Shown piece by piece: positions 18,207-27,809 of a DNA stretch of 64,000 bases. The notes under the pieces were generated by a model. It saw only the letters and a list, made by a program, of their open reading frames with translations, was not told the DNA's origin and searched no databases. This DNA is from Cupriavidus pampae (lineage in GTDB: Bacteria > Pseudomonadota > Gammaproteobacteria > Burkholderiales > Burkholderiaceae), in assembly GCF_914271485.1 (NCBI RefSeq), contig NZ_CAJZAG010000001.1:496001-560000 (forward strand), given 5' to 3'. Both the position numbers and the translations under genes were made by a program. Positions within the stretch are counted from its first letter, which is position 1; every line of letters starts with the position of its first letter.

Positions 18207-18223
18207 AGCACCAAATAAGTGCT
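18207..18223. promoter_or_regulatory. NtrC-like binding site 1 upstream of glnA
   Basis: AGCACCAAATAAGTGCT is a 17-bp inverted repeat with perfect 5-bp arms (AGCAC/GTGCT) and a 7-bp centre, close to the enterobacterial NtrC site. Its centre is about 116 nt upstream of the predicted sigma-54 start site. Confidence 0.65.
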
Positions 18224-18236
18224 ATTACACTGGTCA

Positions 18237-18253
18237 TGCACCATAATGGTGAG
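18237..18253. promoter_or_regulatory. NtrC-like binding site 2 upstream of glnA
   Basis: TGCACCATAATGGTGAG matches the NtrC consensus TGCACC-N5-GGTGCA except for the last two bases. It is centred 30 nt from site 1, close to three helical turns, as in the paired activator sites of the E. coli glnA enhancer. Confidence 0.7.
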
Positions 18254-18303
18254 ATGGCTCAGTGCACTTTTAGCGGGATTCGCGCTTGCGTAGTTGGTTT
18301 CTG

Positions 18304-18320
18304 TTGGCATGCTTTCTGCT
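18304..18320 (+). promoter_or_regulatory. Sigma-54-type -24/-12 promoter of glnA
   Basis: TTGGCATGCTTTCTGCT fits the -24/-12 consensus TGGCACG-N4-TTGCW: the -24 GG and -12 GC are present with correct spacing, and there are two mismatches. Transcription would start near 18331, giving a ~57-nt leader before the glnA ATG. Confidence 0.65.
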
Positions 18321-18387
18321 AACATTCCTCGTCCCTTTTGGGGTGGTTCCCACAGCTCAGATTCAGCCGAATTTCCAGGAGATAGGC

Positions 18388-19803
18388 ATGGCCCAAAGCG
18401 TTGCAGATGTAATGAAGCTTGTGAAGGAAAACGACGTCAAGTTCGTCGATTTCCGCTTCACGGATACCAAAGGCAAGGAACAGCACGTCTCGGTGCCGAC
18501 GTCGCATTTCGACGAAGACAAGTTCGAAAGCGGCCATGCATTCGACGGCTCGTCCATCGCTGGCTGGAAGGGTATCGAAGCTTCGGACATGCTGCTGATG
18601 CCGGATTCGAACACCGCTCACATCGATCCGTTCTATGAAGAGCCGACGCTGGTGCTGACCTGCGACGTGGTGGAGCCGTCCGACGGCAAGGGCTACGACC
18701 GCGACCCGCGTTCGATCGCCCGCCGCGCGGAAGCCTACCTGAAGAGCTCCGGCCTGGGCGATGCCGCCTACTTCGGTCCGGAACCCGAATTCTTCATCTT
18801 CGACGGCGTGACCTGGAACGTCGACATGCAAGGCTGCTTCGTGAAGATCGAATCCGAAGAAGCCCCGTGGTCGTCGGCCAAGACCTTCGAGCACGGCAAC
18901 AGCGGTCACCGTCCGGGCAAGAAGGGCGGCTACTTCCCGGTTGCCCCGATCGACACGTTCCAGGACATGCGTTCGGAAATGTGCCTGATTCTCGAATCGC
19001 TGGGCATTCCCGTTGAAGTGCACCACCACGAAGTGGCTGGTCAGGGCCAGAACGAAATCGGCACGCGCTTCAGCACGCTGGTGCAACGCGCCGACTGGAC
19101 GCAGCTGCAGAAGTACGTGATCCAGAACGTCGCGCACACCTACGGCAAGACCGCCACGTTCATGCCGAAGCCGATCGTTGGCGACAACGGTTCGGGCATG
19201 CACGTGCACCAGTCCGTGTGGAAGGATGGCCAGAACCTGTTCGCGGGCAACGGCTACGCCGGCCTGTCGGAATTCGCGCTGTACTACATCGGGGGCATCA
19301 TCAAGCACGCTCGCGCGCTGAACGCCATCACGAACCCGGGTACCAACTCGTACAAGCGTCTGGTGCCGGGCTTCGAGGCTCCGGTCAAGCTGGCCTACTC
19401 GGCTCGCAACCGTTCGGCTTCGATCCGTATTCCGTACGTGGCCAACCCGAAGGGCCGTCGCATCGAGACCCGTTTCCCGGATCCGCTGTGCAACCCGTAC
19501 CTGGGCTTCTCGGCACTGCTGATGGCTGGTCTGGACGGCGTTCAGAACAAGATCCATCCGGGCGAAGCTGCCGACAAGAACCTGTATGACCTGCCGCCGG
19601 AAGAAGACGCGAAGATCCCGACCGTCTGCTCGAGCCTGGATCAGGCGCTGGAACACCTCGACAACGATCGCGAGTTCCTGACGCGCGGTGGTGTGTTCTC
19701 GAATTCGATGCTGGACGCCTACATCGACCTCAAGATGGAAGAAGTCACGCGTTTCCGCATGACGACGCACCCGATCGAGTTCGACATGTACTACTCGCTG
19801 TAA
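18388..19803 (+). CDS. glnA: Glutamine synthetase, type I
   Basis: ATP-dependent amidation of glutamate, the main ammonium-assimilating step. At 471 residues it is the GSI-beta form. The start [16 protein letters not shown], the [12 protein letters not shown] latch region, the [14 protein letters not shown] and [12 protein letters not shown] active-site segments and the NRSASIRIP loop are all present. The adenylylation tyrosine is in NLYDLPPEE (Tyr400), implying GlnE control. The ATG at 18388 has an AGGAGAT ribosome binding site. Two NtrC-like sites and a -24/-12 promoter lie upstream; a terminator follows. Confidence 0.98.
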   Translation: MAQSVADVMKLVKENDVKFVDFRFTDTKGKEQHVSVPTSHFDEDKFESGHAFDGSSIAGWKGIEASDMLLMPDSNTAHIDPFYEEPTLVLTCDVVEPSDGKGYDRDPRSIARRAEAYLKSSGLGDAAYFGPEPEFFIFDGVTWNVDMQGCFVKIESEEAPWSSAKTFEHGNSGHRPGKKGGYFPVAPIDTFQDMRSEMCLILESLGIPVEVHHHEVAGQGQNEIGTRFSTLVQRADWTQLQKYVIQNVAHTYGKTATFMPKPIVGDNGSGMHVHQSVWKDGQNLFAGNGYAGLSEFALYYIGGIIKHARALNAITNPGTNSYKRLVPGFEAPVKLAYSARNRSASIRIPYVANPKGRRIETRFPDPLCNPYLGFSALLMAGLDGVQNKIHPGEAADKNLYDLPPEEDAKIPTVCSSLDQALEHLDNDREFLTRGGVFSNSMLDAYIDLKMEEVTRFRMTTHPIEFDMYYSL

Positions 19804-19866
19804 AGCGAGATCGTGCCGGATTGTGACCTGGGTGACCGGGTTGTGATCGGGCAACAGTAGCACCAG

Positions 19867-19897
19867 AAAGGGGCGGCCTCGGCTGTCCCTTTTTGTT
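19867..19897 (+). terminator. Rho-independent terminator after glnA
   Basis: An AAAGGGGC...GTCCCTTT stem with a short GC-rich loop is followed by TTTTTGTTT, 64 nt after the glnA stop. It would separate glnA from the DUF4124-ntrB-ntrC genes, or reduce read-through into them. Confidence 0.8.
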
Positions 19898-19950
19898 TGG
19901 AAGCGCAGGATGCTCGCTAGAATGGGGCTCTTTTCATAATAACGGGGTCA

Positions 19951-20544
19951 ATGTCCATGAACGCTTTTTGGGATGCCGCTGGAGGTGAGATCGCGCATCG
20001 GGTGCCGGCGCGGCCCGGGCGAATGCTCGCGCACCAGTTTCGTGTCGTTTTCCCCATTGTGGGGCTTGCGCTGGTGCTGGCGGCGTGGAACTTGCCGGCC
20101 GCCGCGCAGTCTTCCGACGTGTATGTCTGCGCTGGGCCGAACGGCGTGCCCGAATATCGCAACGGCAACGCGGGCAAGAACTGCAAGAAGCTGAGCCTGC
20201 CCGATGTGGTGACGGTGCCGGGCGGGGCGCGTCCGCAGGCTAACCGTGGCACGGGTGGTGCGGGTACTTCCGCGTCGTCAACGTCGTTCCCGCGTGTGGA
20301 CGGTGCCACGCAGAAGAGCCGCGACGGCGAGCGCCGTGGCGTGCTGGAGCAGGAGTTGCAGAGCGAAGAGGCCAAGCTGTCCGCGTTGCGCGCCGAGTAC
20401 AACAACGGCGAGCCGGAGCGGCAGGGCAACGAGCGCAACTATCAGAAATATCTCGATCGCACGGCCTCGCTGCGCGACGACATCGCACGTAGCGAAGCCA
20501 ATCTGGCATCGCTGCGGCGCGAGCTATCCAACTTGAAGGACTGA
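19951..20544 (+). CDS. DUF4124-domain exported protein
   Basis: 197 residues. A charged N terminus is followed by a hydrophobic segment (VFPIVGLALVLAAWNL, then PAAAQ), suggesting a signal peptide or anchor with cleavage near residue 51. The DUF4124 motif follows (SDVYVCAGPNGVPEYRN with the paired Cys of GKNCKKLSL). The C-terminal half is a charged coiled coil (VLEQELQSEEAKLSALRAEY). Function is unknown. It ends 4 nt before ntrB, so it is probably co-transcribed with the nitrogen-control genes, but nothing in its sequence ties it to nitrogen. A second ATG lies two codons downstream. Confidence 0.82.
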   Translation: MSMNAFWDAAGGEIAHRVPARPGRMLAHQFRVVFPIVGLALVLAAWNLPAAAQSSDVYVCAGPNGVPEYRNGNAGKNCKKLSLPDVVTVPGGARPQANRGTGGAGTSASSTSFPRVDGATQKSRDGERRGVLEQELQSEEAKLSALRAEYNNGEPERQGNERNYQKYLDRTASLRDDIARSEANLASLRRELSNLKD

Positions 20545-20548
20545 TCTC

Positions 20549-21727
20549 ATGCGTCGCCTGATTCGCGGGGTTTCACGTAAGGTAATCGGAGTGGATCGTG
20601 GGTCCGACCGCGCCCAGGACGATCCCGCGACGCAGGGTGAGCAGCCCGCCAACGTCGTGCCCCTCGGGGACGTGGCGTTTCACCCGGGCCTCGACGTGAT
20701 TGCCAACCCGGTGCTGCTGGTGCGCGGCCCAGGGCTCAACGTGGTGTACGCGAACCCGGCTTCCGAGGCCGCGTTCGCGATGTCGCGGCGCGCGATGGTG
20801 GAGCTGACGCTGCCGGATTTGTTCGGCGAGCTGGAAGAAGTGCGCAGCATGATCGAGAGCGTGACCGCGCGGCAGGTCGACGTGCGGCGGCAGGACCTGC
20901 TGTTGAAGCCGCCGTTGCAGGAGCCGCTGCACGCGCACGTGGTGATCGGCGCGATCGAGGGCCATCCCTCCACCGTGCTGGTCGAGCTCATGCACAACGA
21001 GCAGAAGCTGCGCAGCGATCGCGAGGAGCGCCTGATCGACCTGACGTCGGCCAACAAGGAGCTGATCCGCAATCTGGCGCACGAGATCAAGAACCCGCTC
21101 GGCGGCATCCGCGGCGCGGCGCAGTTGCTCGAGTTCGAGCTGCCGGAACGCGCGCTGCGCGAGTACACGCAGGTGATCATCAAGGAGTCGGACCGGCTGC
21201 AGACGCTGGTGGACCGGCTGCTTGAGCCGCATCGCCATCCGCATATCGTGTCGGAGCTCAATATCCACGAGGTGCTCGAGCGCGTGCGCTCGGTGGTGCT
21301 GGCGGAATTCCCGAATGGGCTCGAGATAGTGCGCGACTACGACGCGAGCCTGCCGGACCTGCGCGGTGACATGGAGCAGCTGATCCAGGCCGTGCTCAAC
21401 ATCGTTCATAACGCCGCGCAGGCGCTGCACGAGCGCATCGCGCGCGGCGATGCGCAGATCGTATTGCGGACGCGCGTGGCGCGTCAGGTCACGATTGCGA
21501 AGCGTTTGTACAAGCTGGCATTGGACTTGCATGTGACTGACAACGGCCCGGGCATCCCCGAGGACATACGCGAACGCATCTTCTATCCGCTGGTATCGGG
21601 ACGGGATGGCGGTAGCGGACTCGGTCTCACACTCGCTCAAACCTTCGTGCAGCAGCACGAGGGCTTGATCGAATGCGAGAGCCGGCCGGGCTTTACCGAC
21701 TTCCGTATTCTGCTGCCGCTCCACTAG
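20549..21727 (+). CDS. ntrB: Nitrogen regulation sensor histidine kinase NtrB (GlnL)
   Basis: Cytosolic two-component kinase/phosphatase that controls NtrC phosphorylation in response to PII. 392 residues: a ~35-residue N-terminal extension, a PAS domain (VIANPVLLVRGPGLNVVYAN), an H-box with the phospho-accepting His178 (NLAHEIKNPLGG), an N-box (NIVHNAAQAL) and G-boxes (DNGPGIPEDI, GGSGLGLTLAQ). It lacks transmembrane segments, as expected for NtrB. An AAGGA ribosome binding site lies at the end of the preceding gene. Confidence 0.96.
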   Translation: MRRLIRGVSRKVIGVDRGSDRAQDDPATQGEQPANVVPLGDVAFHPGLDVIANPVLLVRGPGLNVVYANPASEAAFAMSRRAMVELTLPDLFGELEEVRSMIESVTARQVDVRRQDLLLKPPLQEPLHAHVVIGAIEGHPSTVLVELMHNEQKLRSDREERLIDLTSANKELIRNLAHEIKNPLGGIRGAAQLLEFELPERALREYTQVIIKESDRLQTLVDRLLEPHRHPHIVSELNIHEVLERVRSVVLAEFPNGLEIVRDYDASLPDLRGDMEQLIQAVLNIVHNAAQALHERIARGDAQIVLRTRVARQVTIAKRLYKLALDLHVTDNGPGIPEDIRERIFYPLVSGRDGGSGLGLTLAQTFVQQHEGLIECESRPGFTDFRILLPLH

Positions 21728-21790
21728 TCGCCTGCCGGCGTGTCGTGCGAGCGAAGCGGGCCCGCCACCAGCGGGATGACGGGAGACCAC

Positions 21791-23380
21791 ATGACACCGA
21801 GCAGACAAGCGACGCACATGAAGCCGATCTGGATAGTCGACGACGATCAATCAATCCGCTGGGTCCTCGAGAAGGCCCTCGCACGTGAAAGCCTGCTCTC
21901 CCGCAGTTTTACCAACGTACGCGACGTGCTCGCGGCGCTGGAGGACGACGAGCCGCAGGTCCTCATCTCCGATATCCGCATGCCGGGCGGCTCCGGCCTC
22001 GATCTGCTGCAGGCGCTCAAGGCGCGTCATCCGGGTCTGCCCGTGATCGTGATGACCGCGTACTCGGACCTCGACAGCGCGGTGGCCGCGTTCCAGGGCG
22101 GGGCCTTCGAATACCTCGCCAAGCCGTTCGACGTGGACAAGGCGGTGGAGCTGATTCGCCGCGCGCTCGAGGAGAGCCTGCGCGAGGAAGAACTGGAAGA
22201 CCGCCTGGTCGATGCGCCCGAGATTCTCGGTCAGGCGCCGGCGATGCAGGATGTGTTCCGCGCGATCGGTCGTCTTTCGCAATCGAACGTCACGGTGATG
22301 ATCACCGGCGAGTCGGGTACCGGCAAGGAACTCGTCGCGCGCGCGCTGCACAAGCACAGCCCGCGCGCGAACGGTCCGTTTATCGCGCTGAACACGGCCG
22401 CGATTCCGAAGGACCTGCTCGAGTCCGAACTGTTCGGCCATGAGCGCGGCGCGTTCACTGGCGCGCAGACCATGCGGCGCGGCCGTTTCGAACAGGCCGA
22501 GGGCGGTACGCTGTTCCTCGATGAAATCGGCGACATGCCGTTCGATCTGCAGACGCGTCTGCTGCGCGTGCTGTCGGATGGCAATTTCTATCGCGTGGGC
22601 GGCCACAATCCGCTGCGCGCCAACGTGCGCGTGATTGCGGCCACCCACCAGAACCTCGAGACGCGCGTCAAGGAAGGGCTGTTCCGCGAGGATTTGTTCC
22701 ACCGCCTCAACGTGATCCGGCTGCGTCTGCCGCCGCTGCGCGAACGGCCAGAAGACATCACGCTGCTGGCGCGTCATTTCCTGCAGAAGAGTGCCAAGGA
22801 ACTTGGCGTGGAACCGAAGCGCATGTCCGACGAAGCGCTGGCTTATGTCAGCACGCTGCCGTTCCCGGGCAACGTGCGGCAACTCGAGAACCTCTGCAAC
22901 TGGCTGACCGTGATGGCGCCCGCGCAGACCATCGAGGTCAAGGATATGCCGCGCGAGATGATCGGTGGCGGCGTGCCGGATAGCGGGGCGCCGACGCGCG
23001 CGCCCGAGCGTTCGAGTGGTGGCGCGGGTAGTGCCGACTACGAAGCGATCGAGTCCGGCGACTATGCGATGGGCAGCGACGGCGACACGATGGTGGCTGC
23101 TCGTCCTCTGAGCCCGGTCAATGTCATGCCGGGTCTGGCCGTGCCGGCGTCCGCCGCCGCGGTCTCCGCGAGCTGGGAAATGCTGCTGGCCACGGAGGCC
23201 AAGGCAATGCTCGAGGCCGGGCAGCCCGACGTGATGGACGCGCTGACGCGACGCTTCGAAAAAGCCGTCCTCGAAGCCGCGCTCGGCGTCACCCGCGGCC
23301 GCCGCGTCGAGGCCGCCACCCGCCTCGGCATCGGCCGCAACACGATCACGCGCAAGCTGCAGGAACTGGGCTTCGATTGA
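21791..23380 (+). CDS. ntrC: Nitrogen regulation response regulator NtrC (GlnG)
   Basis: Sigma-54-dependent activator of nitrogen genes, 529 residues from this start. The receiver domain (IWIVDDDQSIRWVLEKAL, phospho-acceptor Asp in ISDIRMPGG) is followed by an AAA+ domain with Walker A GESGTGKELV and the GAFTGA loop that contacts sigma-54. The C-terminal Fis-type helix-turn-helix is RGRRVEAATRLGIGRNTITR. The ATG at 21791 has a GGGAG ribosome binding site at 21781; a second ATG at 21818 would also give a normal NtrC. The linker at ~390-460 is Gly/Ser/Ala-rich and longer than in E. coli. Confidence 0.96.
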   Translation: MTPSRQATHMKPIWIVDDDQSIRWVLEKALARESLLSRSFTNVRDVLAALEDDEPQVLISDIRMPGGSGLDLLQALKARHPGLPVIVMTAYSDLDSAVAAFQGGAFEYLAKPFDVDKAVELIRRALEESLREEELEDRLVDAPEILGQAPAMQDVFRAIGRLSQSNVTVMITGESGTGKELVARALHKHSPRANGPFIALNTAAIPKDLLESELFGHERGAFTGAQTMRRGRFEQAEGGTLFLDEIGDMPFDLQTRLLRVLSDGNFYRVGGHNPLRANVRVIAATHQNLETRVKEGLFREDLFHRLNVIRLRLPPLRERPEDITLLARHFLQKSAKELGVEPKRMSDEALAYVSTLPFPGNVRQLENLCNWLTVMAPAQTIEVKDMPREMIGGGVPDSGAPTRAPERSSGGAGSADYEAIESGDYAMGSDGDTMVAARPLSPVNVMPGLAVPASAAAVSASWEMLLATEAKAMLEAGQPDVMDALTRRFEKAVLEAALGVTRGRRVEAATRLGIGRNTITRKLQELGFD

Positions 23381-23469
23381 TCGGGGCCCCGGCGGCTGCG
23401 ACCGGGGCACGCCCGGTTTGCTCCCTCGGCCTCGTGGGCGAGCGGTCGCGACTGAGCCACTCTCGGTTT

Positions 23470-23581
23470 GCTCCCCTCTCCCTTGGGAGAGGGGTCGGGG
23501 GAGAGGGTGAAAGCATAAGTAACCAATTGTTTTCTCCCTTCTCCCTCGGGGAGAGGGGCCGGGGGTGAGGGCACACGGCGC
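23470..23581. repeat. REP-like hairpin pair between ntrC and the HAD phosphatase gene
   Basis: There are two units. Unit one has a perfect 10-bp stem CCCCTCTCCC/GGGAGAGGGG (23473-23482 with 23485-23494). Unit two (about 23534-23581) has an imperfect stem followed by CCGGGGGTGAGGGCACAC. Bases 23549-23581 are identical to the reverse complement of 56968-57000 (33 nt). The element ends 1 nt before the stop codon of the minus-strand gene, so both convergent genes end in it. Confidence 0.8.
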
Positions 23582-23582
23582 G

Positions 23583-24380
23583 TCAGCGCGCCGCCAGCAG
23601 CAATTCCACCATCTCCGCGAATCCCTCGCCGCCGGCGGCCTCCGTGACGTACGCGGGTGCCACCGGCAGCAATGGCAGCACCTCGCGCACGTTCGCCACA
23701 CCCACCGACAGCGGAAAGTGCCCGAACATCGCCGCATCGTTGGCCGAGTCGCCAATGAACAGCCACTGATCGCGCCCGGCGTTCACCTCGTCGATCTCCC
23801 CGCCAAGCAACTCCTCCACACACAGCCGGCTCATCGACAGCTTGTCGTGCGCGCCGAACCAGCCGTTCACATGGATCGAGCTGACCGTCGCGGTCATGCC
23901 TGCCGCGCGCATCATCGCGGCAATGCGCGCCACCGCCTCCGCGGGCAGCTTCGGCACATCCTCGGCATGGTCGATCGCGAGGTCGGCCGCATGCCACGCC
24001 TGATCCGACGCCAGCGCGCAGCCAGGCACGGCCCGCACGATCTCGTCGCCGAGCGCGTGGATGCGCGCGAGATTGCGCGCGCGCGTCTCCGCGTCGTCGA
24101 GGTATCGCGTCACAAGCTTGCCCTCGCGCAGGTGGCAATAGAACGCGCCGTTCTCGCCAATGATCGCGTCCACGGGCCACAGCCGCGTCAGGATCTCGGC
24201 CCAGGCAATGCAGCGTCCGGTGACCGGAATCACATGCAGACCGGCGCGTTTCAGGCGGTCGAGCGCAACATAGGTGGCGGCGGGCAGGGCACCGTTGGTA
24301 GTCAGCGTGCCGTCGATATCGGTCAGCACGCCACGAACGCGGCGCAGGGCCGCGGCAGGGAGGGAGGCGATGGGTTGCAT
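23583..24380 (-). CDS. HAD-superfamily (Cof/SPP-like) phosphatase
   Basis: 265-residue cytosolic hydrolase. HAD motif I is VLTDIDGTLTTNG (nucleophile and general acid Asp), motif II lies in VIPVTGRC, and motif IV is LFIGDSANDAAMF. The large C2-type cap between motifs II and III is typical of sugar-phosphate phosphatases such as sucrose-phosphatase-like and mannosyl-3-phosphoglycerate-phosphatase-like proteins. The substrate cannot be read from sequence. The ATG at 24380 was chosen because the longer frame upstream lacks domain similarity and would overlap the ugpB regulatory region. Confidence 0.85.
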   Translation of the reverse strand: MQPIASLPAAALRRVRGVLTDIDGTLTTNGALPAATYVALDRLKRAGLHVIPVTGRCIAWAEILTRLWPVDAIIGENGAFYCHLREGKLVTRYLDDAETRARNLARIHALGDEIVRAVPGCALASDQAWHAADLAIDHAEDVPKLPAEAVARIAAMMRAAGMTATVSSIHVNGWFGAHDKLSMSRLCVEELLGGEIDEVNAGRDQWLFIGDSANDAAMFGHFPLSVGVANVREVLPLLPVAPAYVTEAAGGEGFAEMVELLLAAR

Positions 24381-24472
24381 GGCCGCGCATTGTACGCAAA
24401 CGGATTGGAAACTGCGCGCACATGGGCGAACCGGCTTTCCTGCGCCGTCAAGCGCTTTGTGTCGTAAAAAAG

Positions 24473-24490
24473 CTGCAAGATTTCTGTCAC
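24473..24490 (+). promoter_or_regulatory. Possible Pho box upstream of ugpB
   Basis: CTGCAAG-ATTT-CTGTCAC has the architecture of a PhoB box, two 7-bp repeats with an AT-rich 4-bp spacer. The second repeat matches the consensus fully; the first matches four of seven positions. Phosphate control of ugp operons is well established in E. coli. No good -10 was seen at the expected spacing, so this is tentative. Confidence 0.4.
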
Positions 24491-24607
24491 AAACCGGGTT
24501 TGTCCGGTTTCCTGCGCGAGTCGACCGGCGTAACATCCCGCTGACACAAAAAATGCATAGATTCAGTCGCTTTTCGCCGATTGATGACAGCCTCAGGAGA
24601 GTCGCAG

Positions 24608-25918
24608 ATGTCCTTCCCGCGCAATATGTTGAAGTTCGCTGCCGTGGCCATGCTGGCCGTGGCGGGCACCGCCCATGCCGCCGTCGAGATTCAGTGGTGG
24701 CATGCCATGGAGGGCGCCCTGAATGAAAAAGTCAACGACATCGCCAACAAGTTCAACGCTAGCCAGTCCGACTACAAAGTTGTCCCGGTAAACAAGGGCA
24801 ACTACGACGAGACCATGGCCGCAGGTATCGCCGCGTTCCGTGCCGGCAGCCCGCCGGCGATTCTGCAGGTGTTCGAAGTGGGCACGGCCACGATGATGAG
24901 CGCCAAGGGCGCGATCAAGCCGGTCTCGACGGTGATGAAGGACGCGGGCGAGAAGTTCGACCAGTCGGCCTACATCCCGGCCGTGGCGGGTTACTACACG
25001 TCCTCGAAGGGCGAGATGCTGTCGTTCCCGTTCAACAGCTCGACGACGGTGTTCTATTACAACAAGGACGCCTTCAAGAAGGCGGGCCTCGACCAGCCGC
25101 CCAAGACGTGGCCGGAAGTCATGCAGTACTCGGCCAAGCTCAAGGCTTCGGGCGTGAACTGCGCGTACACGACCGACTGGCAGGGCTGGGTGCACCTCGA
25201 GTCGTTCTCGGCCTGGCACAACACGCTGTACGCGACCAAGAACAACGGTTTCGGTGGCACCGATGCGCGCCTGGCCTTCAACAGCCCGCTGCACGTGAAG
25301 CACATCACGAACCTGCAGGACATGGTCAAGAAGGGCTACTTCAGCTACGGCGGCCGCAAGGCGGAGTCGCAGGCCAAGTTCTATAACGGCGAATGCGCGA
25401 TGTTCACGGGTTCGTCGGCCTCGCTGGCCAACATCCGCCGCAACGCGAAGTTCCAGTTTGGCGTCTCGACGCTGCCGTACTACCCGGACGTCCAGGGCGC
25501 GCCGCAGAACACGATCATCGGCGGCGCTTCGCTGTGGGTGATGGGCGGCAAGAAGGCGGAAGAGTACAAGGGCGTGGCCAAGTTCTTCACGTACCTGTCG
25601 CGTCCGGAAATTCAGTCGGACTGGCACCAGGCCACCGGCTACCTGCCGGTGACGATGGCCGCGTACGAACTGACCAAGAAGTCGGGCTTCTATGACAAGA
25701 ACCCGGGTGCCGACGTGTCGGTGCAGCAGATGGTCGTGAAGACCACCGACAAGTCGCGCGGCGTGCGCCTCGGCAACCTCGTGCAGATCCGCACCGTGGT
25801 GGACGAGGAGCTGGAATCCGTGTGGGCCGGCAAGAAGGAACCGCAGGCAGCGCTGGACAACGCCGTCAAGCGCGGCAACGAACTGCTCGAGCGCTTCCAG
25901 AAGACCGTCAAGGAATGA
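24608..25918 (+). CDS. ugpB: sn-Glycerol-3-phosphate ABC transporter, periplasmic binding protein
   Basis: 436 residues with a signal peptide ([18 protein letters not shown], then AGTAHA). The mature start [11 protein letters not shown] is the UgpB signature, and [32 protein letters not shown] and [10 protein letters not shown] follow the family. It captures glycerol-3-phosphate (and in E. coli glycerophosphodiesters) for the UgpAE channel. The ATG at 24608 has an AGGAG ribosome binding site. First gene of ugpBAECQ. Confidence 0.97.
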   Translation: MSFPRNMLKFAAVAMLAVAGTAHAAVEIQWWHAMEGALNEKVNDIANKFNASQSDYKVVPVNKGNYDETMAAGIAAFRAGSPPAILQVFEVGTATMMSAKGAIKPVSTVMKDAGEKFDQSAYIPAVAGYYTSSKGEMLSFPFNSSTTVFYYNKDAFKKAGLDQPPKTWPEVMQYSAKLKASGVNCAYTTDWQGWVHLESFSAWHNTLYATKNNGFGGTDARLAFNSPLHVKHITNLQDMVKKGYFSYGGRKAESQAKFYNGECAMFTGSSASLANIRRNAKFQFGVSTLPYYPDVQGAPQNTIIGGASLWVMGGKKAEEYKGVAKFFTYLSRPEIQSDWHQATGYLPVTMAAYELTKKSGFYDKNPGADVSVQQMVVKTTDKSRGVRLGNLVQIRTVVDEELESVWAGKKEPQAALDNAVKRGNELLERFQKTVKE

Positions 25919-25989
25919 TCGCCGGCGCGTATCGCGCCAGCATCGATCCCTTGTAGTCGTCGTCATACCCGCAGTACCAGCAGCACCGG

Positions 25990-26012
25990 TCGGGCCGCCT
26001 CGCGCGGCCCGA
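25990..26012 (+). other. Hairpin between ugpB and ugpA
   Basis: A perfect 9-bp stem TCGGGCCGC/GCGGCCCGA with a five-base loop and no T-run. In binding-protein transport operons such intergenic hairpins often shield the binding-protein mRNA and give it excess over the membrane components. That role is inferred here. Confidence 0.6.
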
Positions 26013-26049
26013 TTCGCCCTGATAGTTTCGGTTTCAGAATCAGATTCCA

Positions 26050-26931
26050 ATGGAAAAACGCGTTGTTTTCCGCTCACCGTGGTTGCCGTATCTGCTGGTG
26101 TTGCCGCAGATCGCCATCACGCTGATCTTCTTCTTCCTTCCCGCCGGCCAGGCGTTGTGGCAATCGCTGCTGCAGCAGGATGCCTTCGGCATCAACCTGG
26201 AATTCGTCGGGCTCGACAATTTCATGGTGCTCTGGAACGACCCGCTCTATATCGAGTCGTTCCGCATCACCGCCGTGTTCGCGATCGGCGTGACGCTGGT
26301 GGGCCTTTCCACCGCGCTGCTGCTCGCGTACTTTGCCGACCGCGTGCTGCGCGGCGCCACGGCCTACAAGACGCTGCTGATCTGGCCGTACGCGGTAGCT
26401 CCCGCGGTGGCCGGCGTGCTGTGGATGTTCATGTTCAACCCGACGCTCGGTATCGTCTCGTACGGTCTGCGCGCGCTCGGCGTGAACTGGAACTTCCTGC
26501 TCGATGGCAACCAGGCGCTGCTGCTCGTGGTGCTGGCCGCCGCGTGGAAGCAGGTGAGCTACAACTTCCTGTTCTTCCTGGCCGGGCTGCAGAGTATTCC
26601 GCGCTCGCTGATCGAGGCCGCCGCCATCGACGGCGCCGGCCCGTGGAAGCGCTTCTGGTCGATCATCTTCCCGCTGCTGTCGCCGACCACGTTCTTCCTG
26701 CTCGTGATCAACATCGTGTACGCGTTCTTCGACACGTTCGCGATCATCGACGCGGTAACGCACGGTGGTCCGTTCAACTCCACCAACACGCTCGTGTACA
26801 AGGTGTTCCACGACGGCTTCCGCGGCATGGACATCGGTGGCTCGGCCGCGCAGTCGGTGGTGCTGATGGTGATCGTGATCGCGCTGACAGTAGTGCAGTT
26901 CCGCTACGTCGAGCGCAAGGTTCAGTACTGA
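26050..26931 (+). CDS. ugpA: sn-Glycerol-3-phosphate ABC transporter permease UgpA
   Basis: 293-residue inner-membrane permease with six predicted transmembrane segments (starting at [18 protein letters not shown]) and the EAA loop [15 protein letters not shown] that contacts the ATPase. It pairs with UgpE, which starts 7 nt downstream. Its N terminus ([20 protein letters not shown]) is typical of UgpA. Confidence 0.96.
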   Translation: MEKRVVFRSPWLPYLLVLPQIAITLIFFFLPAGQALWQSLLQQDAFGINLEFVGLDNFMVLWNDPLYIESFRITAVFAIGVTLVGLSTALLLAYFADRVLRGATAYKTLLIWPYAVAPAVAGVLWMFMFNPTLGIVSYGLRALGVNWNFLLDGNQALLLVVLAAAWKQVSYNFLFFLAGLQSIPRSLIEAAAIDGAGPWKRFWSIIFPLLSPTTFFLLVINIVYAFFDTFAIIDAVTHGGPFNSTNTLVYKVFHDGFRGMDIGGSAAQSVVLMVIVIALTVVQFRYVERKVQY

Positions 26932-26938
26932 GGTCGCC

Positions 26939-27787
26939 ATGGTAGAAAGACGCCCCATTCTCGATATCCTGACCCACGTGGTGCTGATCCTCGGCATCGC
27001 GGTGGTCGCCTTCCCGGTCTACGTGACGTTCGTCGCGTCGACGCTCACGGCCGAGCAGGTGCTGGACGCACCGATGACGTTGCTACCGGGTGGCCACTTC
27101 TTCGAAAACTATCGCACGGTCCTGTTCTCCGGCGTGGGCGAATCGGCCTCGCCGGTTACGACCATGATGAAGAACAGCCTGATCATGGCGCTCGGCATCG
27201 CGCTCGGCAAGATCGCGATCTCGATCATCTCGGCGTTCGCGATCGTGTATTTCCGCTTTCCGATGCGCAAGCTGTTCTTCTGGCTGATCTTCATCACGCT
27301 GATGCTGCCGGTGGAAGTGCGGATCCTGCCGACCTACAAGGTCGTGTCGGACCTCGGCATGCTCGACAGCTATTTCGGCCTGACGATTCCGATCATCGCC
27401 TCGGCGACGGCAACGTTCCTGTTCCGCCAGTTCTTCCTGACCATTCCGGACGAGCTGGCCGAGGCCGCGCGCATCGACGGCGCGGGCCCGCTGCGCTTCT
27501 TCTGGGACGTGGTGCTGCCGCTGTCGCGCACGAGCGTGGCGGCGTTGTTCGTGATCCAGTTCATCTACGGCTGGAATCAATACCTGTGGCCGCTGCTGAT
27601 TACGACGCAGAAATCGATGACGCCGGTAGTGGTGGGCGTCACGCAGATGATCTCGCGATCGGGCGATGCGGCTACCGACTGGAATCTCGTGATGGCGACC
27701 GTGATGCTGGCCATGGTGCCGCCGGCACTCGTGGTGCTGCTGATGCAGCGCTGGTTCGTCAAGGGTCTCGTGGAAACCGAGAAATAA
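26939..27787 (+). CDS. ugpE: sn-Glycerol-3-phosphate ABC transporter permease UgpE
   Basis: 282-residue partner permease with six hydrophobic segments and the EAA loop [38 protein letters not shown] and [13 protein letters not shown] are typical of UgpE. It is spaced 7 nt from ugpA and 22 nt from ugpC, all one transcript. Confidence 0.96.
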   Translation: MVERRPILDILTHVVLILGIAVVAFPVYVTFVASTLTAEQVLDAPMTLLPGGHFFENYRTVLFSGVGESASPVTTMMKNSLIMALGIALGKIAISIISAFAIVYFRFPMRKLFFWLIFITLMLPVEVRILPTYKVVSDLGMLDSYFGLTIPIIASATATFLFRQFFLTIPDELAEAARIDGAGPLRFFWDVVLPLSRTSVAALFVIQFIYGWNQYLWPLLITTQKSMTPVVVGVTQMISRSGDAATDWNLVMATVMLAMVPPALVVLLMQRWFVKGLVETEK

Positions 27788-27809
27788 AATACGCGGCAGG
27801 AAACTACTC

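Noticed and set aside
23470..23581. Ordinary terminators for ntrC and the HAD gene
   Set aside because: No T-runs follow the stems, and the same sequence recurs elsewhere in the window, which points to a repeat family rather than a dedicated terminator.
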